DNA from: Myxococcales bacterium | GTDB lineage: Bacteria; Myxococcota_A; Polyangia; Nannocystales; Nannocystaceae | Length of the DNA: 64,000 nucleotides | Direction of reading: 5' to 3' | NCBI GenBank assembly: GCA_020633315.1 | Contig: JACKDV010000006.1 | Coordinates: 62,001 to 126,000 of the forward strand | Shown here: positions 1 to 7,274 of the stretch, in pieces | How positions within the stretch are numbered: the stretch's first letter is position 1 | How the letters are laid out: each line of letters begins with the position of its first letter | The notes under the pieces: generated by a model | What the model saw: the letters and a program-made list of their open reading frames with translations, nothing else | Database searches by the model: none | What the model was told of the DNA's origin: nothing | Made by a program: the position numbers and the translations under genes

Positions 1-274
1 GCGAGCCCACCCGGGCCGCGATCGCATCCACCAGCGCATCGGGGACCAGCCCCAGCTTGATCGCCCGCGGCGGCGGCCAGCGATCCATCCGCGCATGCAG
101 CCGCTCCGCGGGCACCGGCCACGCCCGCGCCGGCCGGCCGCGCCCCTGCTCGGTGCACGCGGTCACGGCGAAGCAGCGCGGCAGCGAGGGCGCCACCTGC
201 CGGGCCGTCACCAGGTCGCGGTACAGCCCCGCCCCGTGCGTGGGATCGTGCCCGCCCAGCAGCCACAGGCTCAT
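1..274 (-). CDS. ThiD-like hydroxymethylpyrimidine/phosphomethylpyrimidine kinase (partial)
   Basis: Only the first 91 codons lie in the window; the gene runs off the left edge. The N-terminus reads MSLWLLGGHDPTHGAG, followed by YRDLVTARQVAP and later AIKLGLVPDALVDAIAA. This matches the ThiD pattern: a GG-D-P-GAG substrate/nucleotide loop near the N-terminus and a KxGxL segment near residue 75. ThiD is a PfkB-family kinase that phosphorylates HMP and HMP-P in thiamine synthesis. The ATG overlaps the TGA of the upstream lipoprotein gene by 4 nt (ATGA), so the two are probably translationally coupled. The usual second Gly-Gly-Asp region is outside the window, so catalytic completeness cannot be judged. 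Confidence 0.72.
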   Translation of the reverse strand, partial: MSLWLLGGHDPTHGAGLYRDLVTARQVAPSLPRCFAVTACTEQGRGRPARAWPVPAERLHARMDRWPPPRAIKLGLVPDALVDAIAARVGS

Positions 275-2586
275 GGCGCCGGCTCGCTCGCGCCGGGGCG
301 CTCGTCGAGCCGCTCCACCCGCGTGATGCGATCGTAGGGCCACAGCGCGTCGACCACCTCCATGCCCTCCACCACGCGGCCGACCACGGTGTAGCGCGCG
401 TCGAGGTGGTGCGGGGACTCGTGGGTCACGAACAGCTGCGAGCCGCCGGTGTCCTTGCCGGCCAGGGCGATGCCCACCGTGCCCCGCTCGTAGCGAAGGC
501 TCGACCACTCGCAGGGCATCAGGTGACCCGGGCCGCCGTAGCCGTCGCCCCGCGGGTCGCCGCCCTGCACCACGAAACCCGGGACCACGCGGTGGAAGCT
601 CAGGCCGTCGAAGAAGCCGTCGGCCGCGAGCGCGGCGAGGTTGGCCTGGGCGATGGGGGCCGGCGCTCCGGTGGCATCGATGGTGATCACCCCCGCGTCG
701 GTGTGCAGGCGCAGCCCGAGCACGCCTCCCGAGAAGCGCTCCACCGCCTGGTGCACCGCCGGGGCGAAGGCCTCGGTCGGCACCTCGGGCACGGCCGCAT
801 CGAAGGCGCGCAGGCTCTCGGGTCGCCCTCGCAGCGCGCGGCGGGCCGCCATGCGCACGGCCACCGCCCGGTCGCCGGCCAGCGGCACCAGCTCCGAGTC
901 GAGCCACGGCAGCGCGGCCGGTCCCTCCTCGTCGGCGGGCTCGCTGCGAGCCAGCCGTCCCAGCGCGTCGATGGCCGCGATGCGGGTCTCCACCGCGTGG
1001 TCGTCGTCGAAGCGCCGCAGCACTCCCAGCAGCGCCGGCACGGCCAGCGGATCACGACGCGAGCGATCGCTGGCCCGACTGCCGATCGCCCCCGCGGCCG
1101 AGGCCACCACGCCCATGTCGTCCTCGCCCAGCGCCTCGCGTAGCCGCGGGCCCACCTCGGGCGCATCGAGCCCCGCCAGCGCGGCCAGGGCGGGGGCCCG
1201 CACCGACGCCCGCGGATCCTGGCTCAGCTCGAGCAGCGCGGTCGCCCGCTGCTCGGGGCTCCGCGCCGGGCCCATCTGCACCCACGCCTCGATCACCAGG
1301 CGAGCGCCGTGATCCTCGGGGATCGCCTCGATCCCGGCGGCGCAGCCGAGCAGCTCGCCGAGCTCGCCGCTGCGCGTGGCCAGCAGCAGCCGCGCCTCGC
1401 AGGCGAGCAGCACGAGCGCCTTGGCCCGCCCGCCCTCCGGCTCCGCATCGCGGCGCGCCGCGTCGAGGCCCGCGAGCAGCGATCGCAGCGGCGCCTCGAG
1501 CTCGGGCTCGTTGCCCGCGAACGGCCGCAGCCCCTCCAGCAGCATCCGCAGCACGTGCAGCCGCGGCCCCGCGAAGCGAGCCAGCTCCACCGTGGCCAGG
1601 CGCCGCGCGATCACCTTGCGGCCGTCGGCGTGCGCGGCCAGGGCTCGGATCGCCGCGACCTCCGTCATCCAGTCCGTGCCCTCGGGGCCGAGGATCCACG
1701 CGGGGATCACCCGGGGCAGCTCGCCCAGCCCCTCCAGCGCCCACCAGGCCCGCCGCGCCCCCTCGGGCTCGCCGCCCGCCACCATCGGAGCGAGGCGCTC
1801 CACCAGCGAGCCGCGCTCCGCCCCCGCGAGGCGCTCGGCCGAGATCGCAGCGCAGCGCGACAACGCATACGCCGACGCGGCCCGCCCCGCCTCGCCGGCG
1901 CCCGCCAGCCCCTGCGCCACCGCCTCCACGCCCTCCGTGCTCAGCCCGTGCCCGCGCGCGCACAGGATCGCCATCGCCTCCATGCCGTGGACGAAGCGGG
2001 GCTCGTCCTCGGCCGCGGGCAGCACCGCGAGATCGGCCGCCAACCGCCCCGGCGAGCGCGGCCCGCCCACGCGGGCGATCGCCAGCAGCAGCGCGTCGGC
2101 CTGCGCCGGATCCTCGGTCACCGCATAGCGGGTCCACAGCCGATCCTCCAGCGCGTCCCAGCCCTCGTCGCGCAATCCATCCTCGGCCGCGGGCGCGGGC
2201 AGCAGGGCATGGGCCACCAGGGTCGAGGCATCCATCGCGATGCGTCCGTCGCCCAGGCGCTCGAGCAGGCGCGCGCGCGCCGAGGGCCCGCCGATCCTCG
2301 CCAGCGTCCACGCCGAGCGAGCGCGCCAGCGCGGATCCTCGTGGTGCCACGCGCGATCGATCGCCTCGGCCGTGGGATCGCGACGCAGCTCGGCCTCCAT
2401 CAGCTCTCGCGCCAGCCCGTCGTCGCCCGCGGGCCAGGGCACCTCGGCCCACGCGGGCCAGCTCGCTCGGGGCGCGGCCGGCGACTCGCTCCGGCTCGCG
2501 GGCGGCTCTCCGCGGGGCTCGGCGTCGTGGCGACAGCCCACCGGGCCCAGCATCATCGCCCCCACCAGCAGCCAGCTCGCCCGCAT
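271..2586 (-). CDS. HEAT-repeat lipoprotein with C-terminal cyclophilin-type peptidyl-prolyl isomerase domain
   Basis: A 771-residue protein. The start was set at the ATG giving MRASWLLVGAMMLGPVGC, a lipoprotein signal with lipobox GPVGC; an upstream in-frame ATG would overlap the divergent gene. Residues about 60-590 are Ala/Leu/Arg-rich helical repeats of HEAT/PBS type (for example VVASAAGAIGSRA, VRMAARRALRGRP). Residues about 620-760 form a cyclophilin: SFHRVVPGFVVQGGDPRGDG, GGSQLFVTHESPHHLDARYTVVGRV, with the catalytic FHR and the GSQFF-type strand. The likely role is folding or scaffolding at the envelope, anchored by lipid. It is followed by a ThiD-like gene with a 4-nt overlap. The HEAT plus cyclophilin combination is known in Bacteroidetes and myxobacteria; the substrate is unknown. 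Confidence 0.85.
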   Translation of the reverse strand: MRASWLLVGAMMLGPVGCRHDAEPRGEPPASRSESPAAPRASWPAWAEVPWPAGDDGLARELMEAELRRDPTAEAIDRAWHHEDPRWRARSAWTLARIGGPSARARLLERLGDGRIAMDASTLVAHALLPAPAAEDGLRDEGWDALEDRLWTRYAVTEDPAQADALLLAIARVGGPRSPGRLAADLAVLPAAEDEPRFVHGMEAMAILCARGHGLSTEGVEAVAQGLAGAGEAGRAASAYALSRCAAISAERLAGAERGSLVERLAPMVAGGEPEGARRAWWALEGLGELPRVIPAWILGPEGTDWMTEVAAIRALAAHADGRKVIARRLATVELARFAGPRLHVLRMLLEGLRPFAGNEPELEAPLRSLLAGLDAARRDAEPEGGRAKALVLLACEARLLLATRSGELGELLGCAAGIEAIPEDHGARLVIEAWVQMGPARSPEQRATALLELSQDPRASVRAPALAALAGLDAPEVGPRLREALGEDDMGVVASAAGAIGSRASDRSRRDPLAVPALLGVLRRFDDDHAVETRIAAIDALGRLARSEPADEEGPAALPWLDSELVPLAGDRAVAVRMAARRALRGRPESLRAFDAAVPEVPTEAFAPAVHQAVERFSGGVLGLRLHTDAGVITIDATGAPAPIAQANLAALAADGFFDGLSFHRVVPGFVVQGGDPRGDGYGGPGHLMPCEWSSLRYERGTVGIALAGKDTGGSQLFVTHESPHHLDARYTVVGRVVEGMEVVDALWPYDRITRVERLDERPGASEPAP

Positions 2587-2644
2587 CGCCACCCCAGGGT
2601 ACCAGCCGCGGACGAGCCCGGCCGACCGCGCTATGCTGCGCCGC

Positions 2645-2857
2645 ATGTCGAAGTTCACGGGCACCGTCCAGCGCAACGATCTCGAGGGCGGCTTCTTCGA
2701 GCTCCACACCGACGACGGCGCGACCTTCCGCCTGGAGGGCGCCGGCAAGCTCGAGGCGGGCGCCCGGGTGATCGTGCACGGCACCCTCGAGAGCGGCGGC
2801 TTCGGGATCCACATGAGCGGGCCCTCGATCCGCGTCAGCCGCGTGGAATCGGCCTAG
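2645..2857 (+). CDS. DUF5818-like small protein
   Basis: A 70-residue protein starting MSKFTGTVQRNDLEGGFFEL. It reads as a small beta-rich domain (EGGFFELHTDDGATFRLEG, VIVHGTLESGGFG) resembling DUF5818, a family of unknown function with an EGG(F/W)xEL motif; that assignment is from memory. An ATG four codons upstream is also in frame (MLRRMSKF) but overlaps a TATGCT sequence that looks like a promoter -10 element, so the downstream ATG is preferred. It is divergent from the HEAT/cyclophilin lipoprotein gene and ends just before a strong hairpin. No signal peptide is visible, so it is probably cytoplasmic. Confidence 0.75.
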   Translation: MSKFTGTVQRNDLEGGFFELHTDDGATFRLEGAGKLEAGARVIVHGTLESGGFGIHMSGPSIRVSRVESA

Positions 2858-2870
2858 CCCCACAAGCGAA

Positions 2871-2896
2871 GAGGGCCTTCCGTGTGGAAGGCCCTC
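2871..2896. terminator. Bidirectional hairpin terminator between the DUF5818-like gene and tRNA-Leu
   Basis: A perfect 11-bp inverted repeat (GAGGGCCTTCC / GGAAGGCCCTC) with a GTGT loop lies between two convergent genes. It sits 14 nt after the small gene and 17 nt beyond the tRNA 3' end. The flanks carry no long T-run, so the terminator role rests on the stem and the position. Confidence 0.6.
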
Positions 2897-2912
2897 CGTC
2901 GGGTTCTTCGAG

Positions 2913-2994
2913 TGCGAGGGGAGGGACTCGAACCCCCATGTCCGAGGACACACGGACCTGAACCGTGCGCGTCTACCAATTTCGCCACCCTCGC
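2913..2994 (-). tRNA. tRNA-Leu (anticodon CAG)
   Basis: Read on the minus strand, the acceptor GCGAGGG pairs with CCCTCGC, followed by discriminator A and no encoded CCA. The D-loop contains AAATTGGTAGACGC, typical of tRNA-Leu. The anticodon arm is CACGG-TTCAGGT-CCGTG, giving anticodon CAG for codon CUG. A short type II variable arm follows, then the T-arm GGGGGTTCGAGTCCCTC. The total is 82 nt, slightly short for a tRNA-Leu but with all arms intact. CUG is by far the preferred Leu codon in these GC-rich genes, so this should be the major Leu isoacceptor. Confidence 0.95.
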
Positions 2995-3015
2995 GTGGAC
3001 GTGTTGGGGAGCGGG

Positions 3016-3044
3016 AGGGTAGGCCGAAGGTCCTGGGCCGTCAA
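3016..3044 (-). promoter_or_regulatory. sigma70-like promoter of tRNA-Leu
   Basis: On the minus strand TTGACG (3039-3044) and TACCCT (3016-3021) are separated by exactly 17 bp and lie just upstream of the tRNA 5' end at 2994. The -35 matches the consensus at five of six positions. The placement fits a tRNA promoter with a short leader. Confidence 0.7.
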
Positions 3045-3165
3045 GGGGATCGAGCACGGTCCGCATGGCCCCAGCCTGCCCCTTGCGCCAGGAGCGCGAC
3101 CCGAGGGACCTGCCCCCGATCTCCGACCCCTCGGCGATGCACCGGGGCCGCGACGCGCCCGTCGA

Positions 3166-6100
3166 TCAGTCCTGGGACTCGTCCGTACGCCCGCGCACCA
3201 GGGTCATCGGGGGCGGCGGCGGGAGCTTGGCGACGCCCGAGCCCCCCTTGCCCTGCAGCCCCACCTCCTCGAGCTCGGCGGGTGGCTCGGGCCAGTCGAT
3301 GTCCTCCTCGATCGCCTCGATCACCATCCGCGAGCCCGAGCGCCCCGCGGCCGGGCTCGCCCGCGAGCCCGAGCGATCGGAGACGGTCTTGGCCGGGGCC
3401 CCCCGCTCCGGCGGGCGGGACACCGCGGGCGGCTCGAGGTTCACCATCGGCTTCTTGCTGCCCATCTCGAGCTCGGCAAACAGGTCCTCCACCTCTTGCC
3501 CGGTGTCGTTGCCCCGCCCCGAGGGCGGCAGCCCGTCGGGGCCGATCCCGGCCCGCGCCAGCTTGTGGCGCTCGCTGGCCAGCAGGCGCTCCTGCTCCAG
3601 CGCCCGCGCCTGGGCGGCCGCGAGCAGCTTGCGGCCCACCTCCACCTCGTCGTGCAGCTCGTCGATCTGTTCCTTGTGCTTCTCGAGCTGGGCCAGGCTC
3701 GCCGCCAGCCGGGCCGCGTTGCGATCGGCGGCGTCGGTCATCTCCCAGATCCGCTGCTCGGCCCCCTCGAGCATGGCCAGCAGGTGCTCCTGCTCCTCGG
3801 CCCGCACCGTCACCTCGAGCTCCAGCAGCCGCTGCCGTCGGCGCTCCACGTCGGCGCTGCCGGTGGGCTCGGGTCGCGGCTCGATGCGCGCGAGCTGCTC
3901 CGCGTGCTGACGGGTGCGCTCGGCCAGCATCCGCTTGAGGCGACGGATCTCCGCGATCGCCTCCTCGGGCCACTGCTGCTCCTGCAGCAGCGTGGGCCCC
4001 TCCTCCACCTCGGGGTGCAGGCGCAGCGCCTGCTCGAGCTCCTCGTTGGCCTGGGCCGCCACCTCCAGCTCGCGCCGCAGCTTGTACAGCTCCACGCCGC
4101 TGGACTCGTTGGCGGTGACCAGGTCCTCCAGCTCCTGCTCGCGCGCCCGCAGGCGCCGGCGCAGCGACTCCTGCTCGGAGGCCTCCACCTCCAGCCGACG
4201 CTGGATCTGCTCGGCCGCGGACTCGGCCTTGCGCCGCTCCGAGCGGGTCTCCTCGAGCTGGCGCTGCAGGTCGGCGACCGAGGCCGCGAGCTGCTCCGCC
4301 TCCAGCGAGCGCACGTCGAGCTCGTTGCTCAGGCTCGCCGAGAGCTGGCTGTTCTGCTCGGCCGTGCGCCGCAATTGCTCGAGCTCGGTCCCCGCGTCGG
4401 AGAGCTGCTGCTCGCGACGCCGGGCCAGGGCGATCGCGTCCTGCTCGCGCGCCCGCGCCTGCTCGAGCGCCTCGCCGAGCGAGGCCAGCTCGCGGCTGCG
4501 GGCCTGCAGATCGGAGCGCAGCCCGGCGAGGTCGGCCGACTCGCTCGACATCGCCTCCAGATCACGCCGCAGCCGGTTGATCTCCTCGTCGCGGCTGTGC
4601 AGCAGCCCCTGGGCCTCGGCCCGCTCCACCTCGAGCCGCCGCAGCTCCCCCGCGAGCTGCTCGAGCTCGCGGTTGCGGGCCAGCTCGGCCTCGCGGGCGC
4701 GCTCGGCCTGCTCGCGCAGCCGCTCGAGCTCGCCGCTCAGCCGCACCCCGTCGAGGCGCTCCTTCTGCACCTCCTCGCGGGCCTCCCACAGCCGCTCCTC
4801 GAGCTTGTCGATCTCGGCCGCCCGCCGGCTGAGCTGCTCGCGGAGCTGATCGCGATCCCGCGCGACCTCGGCCAGCATGCGCCCCTGCTCGTGCCCCTTG
4901 GCCGCGGTCGCCGACAGCTCCTCGGCGCGGCTGCGGCTCTGGTCGAGCATCGCCTCCTGGTGCTGCAGGCGCTCGCGCAGGGCCTGCAGCTCGCCGGCCA
5001 GGCGCGAGGCCTCCTGCGACTTGGTGGCGAGCTGCTCGCCCTGCTCGCCGTGTCGCCGCCGCAGCTGCTCGAGCTCGGCCTCCACCCGGGAGGAGAGCTG
5101 GCGGGTGCCCTCGCGCTCGGCGATCGCCACCTCGATCTGATGGATCAGCTGGTCGCGCTCCTCCGCCAGCGCGTCGTAGCGCTGCTGCAGCTCGGCCCGG
5201 GCGTTGGCCTGGGTCTCCAGCTCGCGCGCCCGGGCCTCCACCCGCTCGCTCATCCGCACCAGCGACTGCTCGAGGTCCTTGACCGTCGCCGTGAGCACGG
5301 TGAGGTCGGTCGCCTTGATGCGCAGCTGCTCCTCGAGCTCGCCCCGCTCGGCCTCCGCCTCCTCGTAGGCCGCCTGCGCCTTGTCGAGCTGACGCCGCAG
5401 CTGATCGAGCTGTCCGTGGAGATCCTCCTCCTCGCTCCGGGCCAGGGCGCTCTCGAGCTCCTTGGCTCGCGCCTGGGCCTGCTGGGCCTGCTGGCGGAGC
5501 TCCTCCACGCGGTGCTCGAGCCCGGCGTCGAGCACCTTGGCCTGCTCGCGCGCCCGCGTCACCTCGCCCTGCAGCGCCTCCACCCGCCGCCCCAGGTCCA
5601 CCTCGAGCGCGAGGGCCCGCTTGCGCTCCGCCTCCAGCTCGCTGCGCGCCACCTCCAGGCGCCGCGCCAGGCCCTGCTCGAGCTGCTGCGCCTTGGCCTC
5701 CGCCTCCGCCTCCAGCGACGCGATCCGCTTGCTCAGATCCCGCTCGAGCGCCTCGGCCCGCGCCTTGGCCTTGCCCAGCGCGTCGTCGCGGCTCGCGAGC
5801 TCCTCGCCCAGCTCCTTGGCCCGCGCATGCGCACGCGACAGCTCGTCCCGCAGCGGCACCTCCTGCGCGTCGGCCTTGACCACCTCCTTGGTGGGCGAGC
5901 GCTCCTGCTCGTCGGGCTCGGGCAGCGGCACCAGCAGGCACTCGGCGGTCAGCCGCTCCACCAGCTTCGCCGGCGGCCGCTGGCGGAACGCCACCGCGAG
6001 GTAGTGCGACGCCTCCGGGGCGTCGTCGAGCAGCCCCTCGTCCAGGGTCAGCGCCGGCGGCGAGGCATCGGGCTCGTTGTCGAGCACCGGCGCCAGGCTG

Positions 6101-6597
6101 AAGCCCCGCCACGGCATCTGGGCCATCATGTAGGTCCGCTCGAAGATCGAGCCCAGCTCCTCCTCGAGCATCCAGAAGTCCACCACGTCGTCGGGGCCGG
6201 GCGGGTGGCGGATCCACGCCGCGAACAACCCCCCCGGCCGCAGCGCGCGGTAGGCCTCGCGCAGCAGCTCGCGGCGCTCGTCGGTGGGCAGCGCGGCGTA
6301 GGCCTCCACGCACAGCACCATGTCGACCGTGGCGTCGCCCACCGGCAGCGTGGGCACCCCCGCGTAGCGCTCGGTCCCCGGGATCGACGGCAGCTCGCCG
6401 CCCACGACGATCACGCCCCGCGCCCCCGCACGAAGCAGACGACGCGGCCCCTCGGGGTCGGTCGGCGCCACCACCACCACGCGGCGAGTCGCCGCCCAGC
6501 GCTCGAGCGCCACGTATGCAGGCAGGTGCTGCACGGAAAGGACGAGAAGAGGACCGGTTGCCGGCGGATCATAGCGGTGGCCACCACAAAGCTCCAT
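3166..6597 (-). CDS. Methyltransferase-like N-terminal domain fused to a very long coiled coil
   Basis: A 1,143-residue protein. The start was placed at MELCGGHRYDPPATGPLLVLSV because the in-frame extension upstream overlaps the divergent gene. Residues about 15-220 resemble a class I methyltransferase of the Methyltransf_11 type: VVVVAPTDPEG, MVLCVEAYAALPTDERRELL, and YRALRPGGLFAAWIRHP for the post-motif strand. The glycine-rich SAM loop (GxGxG) is not obvious, so the domain may be degenerate. From about residue 250 to 1000 the sequence is almost uninterrupted Glu/Arg/Leu/Ala heptads (ARELETQANARAELQQRYD), a coiled coil of several hundred residues. A Pro/Ser-rich tail ends in PPPPPMTLVRGRTDESQD. 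No signal peptide is visible. The overall plan (globular head plus long coiled coil) recalls the motility scaffold AglZ, but the head domain differs, so no function is assigned. Confidence 0.8.
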   Translation of the reverse strand: MELCGGHRYDPPATGPLLVLSVQHLPAYVALERWAATRRVVVVAPTDPEGPRRLLRAGARGVIVVGGELPSIPGTERYAGVPTLPVGDATVDMVLCVEAYAALPTDERRELLREAYRALRPGGLFAAWIRHPPGPDDVVDFWMLEEELGSIFERTYMMAQMPWRGFSLAPVLDNEPDASPPALTLDEGLLDDAPEASHYLAVAFRQRPPAKLVERLTAECLLVPLPEPDEQERSPTKEVVKADAQEVPLRDELSRAHARAKELGEELASRDDALGKAKARAEALERDLSKRIASLEAEAEAKAQQLEQGLARRLEVARSELEAERKRALALEVDLGRRVEALQGEVTRAREQAKVLDAGLEHRVEELRQQAQQAQARAKELESALARSEEEDLHGQLDQLRRQLDKAQAAYEEAEAERGELEEQLRIKATDLTVLTATVKDLEQSLVRMSERVEARARELETQANARAELQQRYDALAEERDQLIHQIEVAIAEREGTRQLSSRVEAELEQLRRRHGEQGEQLATKSQEASRLAGELQALRERLQHQEAMLDQSRSRAEELSATAAKGHEQGRMLAEVARDRDQLREQLSRRAAEIDKLEERLWEAREEVQKERLDGVRLSGELERLREQAERAREAELARNRELEQLAGELRRLEVERAEAQGLLHSRDEEINRLRRDLEAMSSESADLAGLRSDLQARSRELASLGEALEQARAREQDAIALARRREQQLSDAGTELEQLRRTAEQNSQLSASLSNELDVRSLEAEQLAASVADLQRQLEETRSERRKAESAAEQIQRRLEVEASEQESLRRRLRAREQELEDLVTANESSGVELYKLRRELEVAAQANEELEQALRLHPEVEEGPTLLQEQQWPEEAIAEIRRLKRMLAERTRQHAEQLARIEPRPEPTGSADVERRRQRLLELEVTVRAEEQEHLLAMLEGAEQRIWEMTDAADRNAARLAASLAQLEKHKEQIDELHDEVEVGRKLLAAAQARALEQERLLASERHKLARAGIGPDGLPPSGRGNDTGQEVEDLFAELEMGSKKPMVNLEPPAVSRPPERGAPAKTVSDRSGSRASPAAGRSGSRMVIEAIEEDIDWPEPPAELEEVGLQGKGGSGVAKLPPPPPMTLVRGRTDESQD

Positions 6598-6685
6598 CGC
6601 CGGTCCTCGGGGCCTGGCCCTGCTATGCTGGGAGTCGGCCCGCGTGGCTCCCCGCCCCCGGCCCGCTTCCGGCCGGTCTCCCGCG

Positions 6686-7090
6686 ATGACGACGCCCGTC
6701 AAGTACAACAAGCCCCGGCGCATCAACGTGGTGAGCGTCGTGCTCGTCGCGCTGCTCGCCATGGCCGGCTACGCGACCTACCTCTACCTGCCCCTGTACC
6801 TCACCAAGCACGAGGCCTACCGCGTGCTCGAGGAGACCGGCTCCAAGGTGGCGGGGCGGGCGGGCTTCTATGCCGACGACGGCGCGGCCCGTGACGAGCT
6901 GCGCCTGGACATGCAGCGCCAGATCAAGGGCCTCGGCATCGACGACCCCAACATCGAGACCTGGATCGAGCTCGAGGGCAAGCAGGTGCGCCTGGGGGTG
7001 GTCTACTCGACCTGGGTCGAGTGGCCCTTCGACGTGGTGGAGCGGCAAGAGAGCGTCTACGAGCTCGAGCACACCATCGTCGTCCACTGA
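6686..7090 (+). CDS. Small single-pass membrane protein, unknown function
   Basis: A 134-residue protein starting MTTPVKYNKPRRINVV. A basic N-terminus precedes one membrane helix (VVSVVLVALLAMAGYATYLYL, residues about 15-35), and a soluble domain of about 100 residues contains WIELEGKQVRLGVVYSTWVEWPFD. The Lys/Arg-rich N-terminus suggests an Nin-Cout orientation with a periplasmic domain. An in-frame ATG 14 codons upstream adds only a low-complexity Arg/Pro segment and was not used. It is divergent from the methyltransferase/coiled-coil gene. The general look is that of DUF4845-like small envelope proteins, but I do not recognise it with confidence. Confidence 0.75.
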   Translation: MTTPVKYNKPRRINVVSVVLVALLAMAGYATYLYLPLYLTKHEAYRVLEETGSKVAGRAGFYADDGAARDELRLDMQRQIKGLGIDDPNIETWIELEGKQVRLGVVYSTWVEWPFDVVERQESVYELEHTIVVH

Positions 7091-7175
7091 GGCCGGTGCC
7101 CGGCCGAGCGCGGGCCCCGGTCCTGCCGCGCGACCGGCGATCCCCGAGGGACGCCGACCCGAGGCCCCCGGGCTC

Positions 7176-7204
7176 CCGAGGACGGCCCGGGGACGGGTCC
7201 TCGG
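7176..7204 (+). terminator. Hairpin downstream of the small membrane protein gene
   Basis: CCGAGGAC (7176-7183) and GTCCTCGG (7197-7204) form a perfect 8-bp stem with a 13-nt GC-rich loop. It sits between the end of the small membrane protein gene and the promoter of the cyclase gene. Confidence 0.45.
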
Positions 7205-7224
7205 TCGCGTTTTGCGCCTCCGTG

Positions 7225-7253
7225 TTGATCGAACCCATTGCGTCGCCTAGGAT
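7225..7253 (+). promoter_or_regulatory. sigma70-like promoter of the FHA-GAF-cyclase gene
   Basis: TTGATC (7225-7230), a 17-bp spacer, then TAGGAT (7248-7253). The ATG is only 22 nt downstream of the -10 element, so the leader is very short. Confidence 0.55.
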
Positions 7254-7274
7254 GCGTTTTCGACGATTTCGGCG

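Noticed and set aside
2965..6894. A plus-strand open frame of about 1,300 codons antisense to the coiled-coil gene.
   Set aside because: Antisense reading of Glu/Leu/Arg heptads gives Leu/Gln/Ala runs; the minus-strand frame has the expected third-position GC and a recognisable domain.
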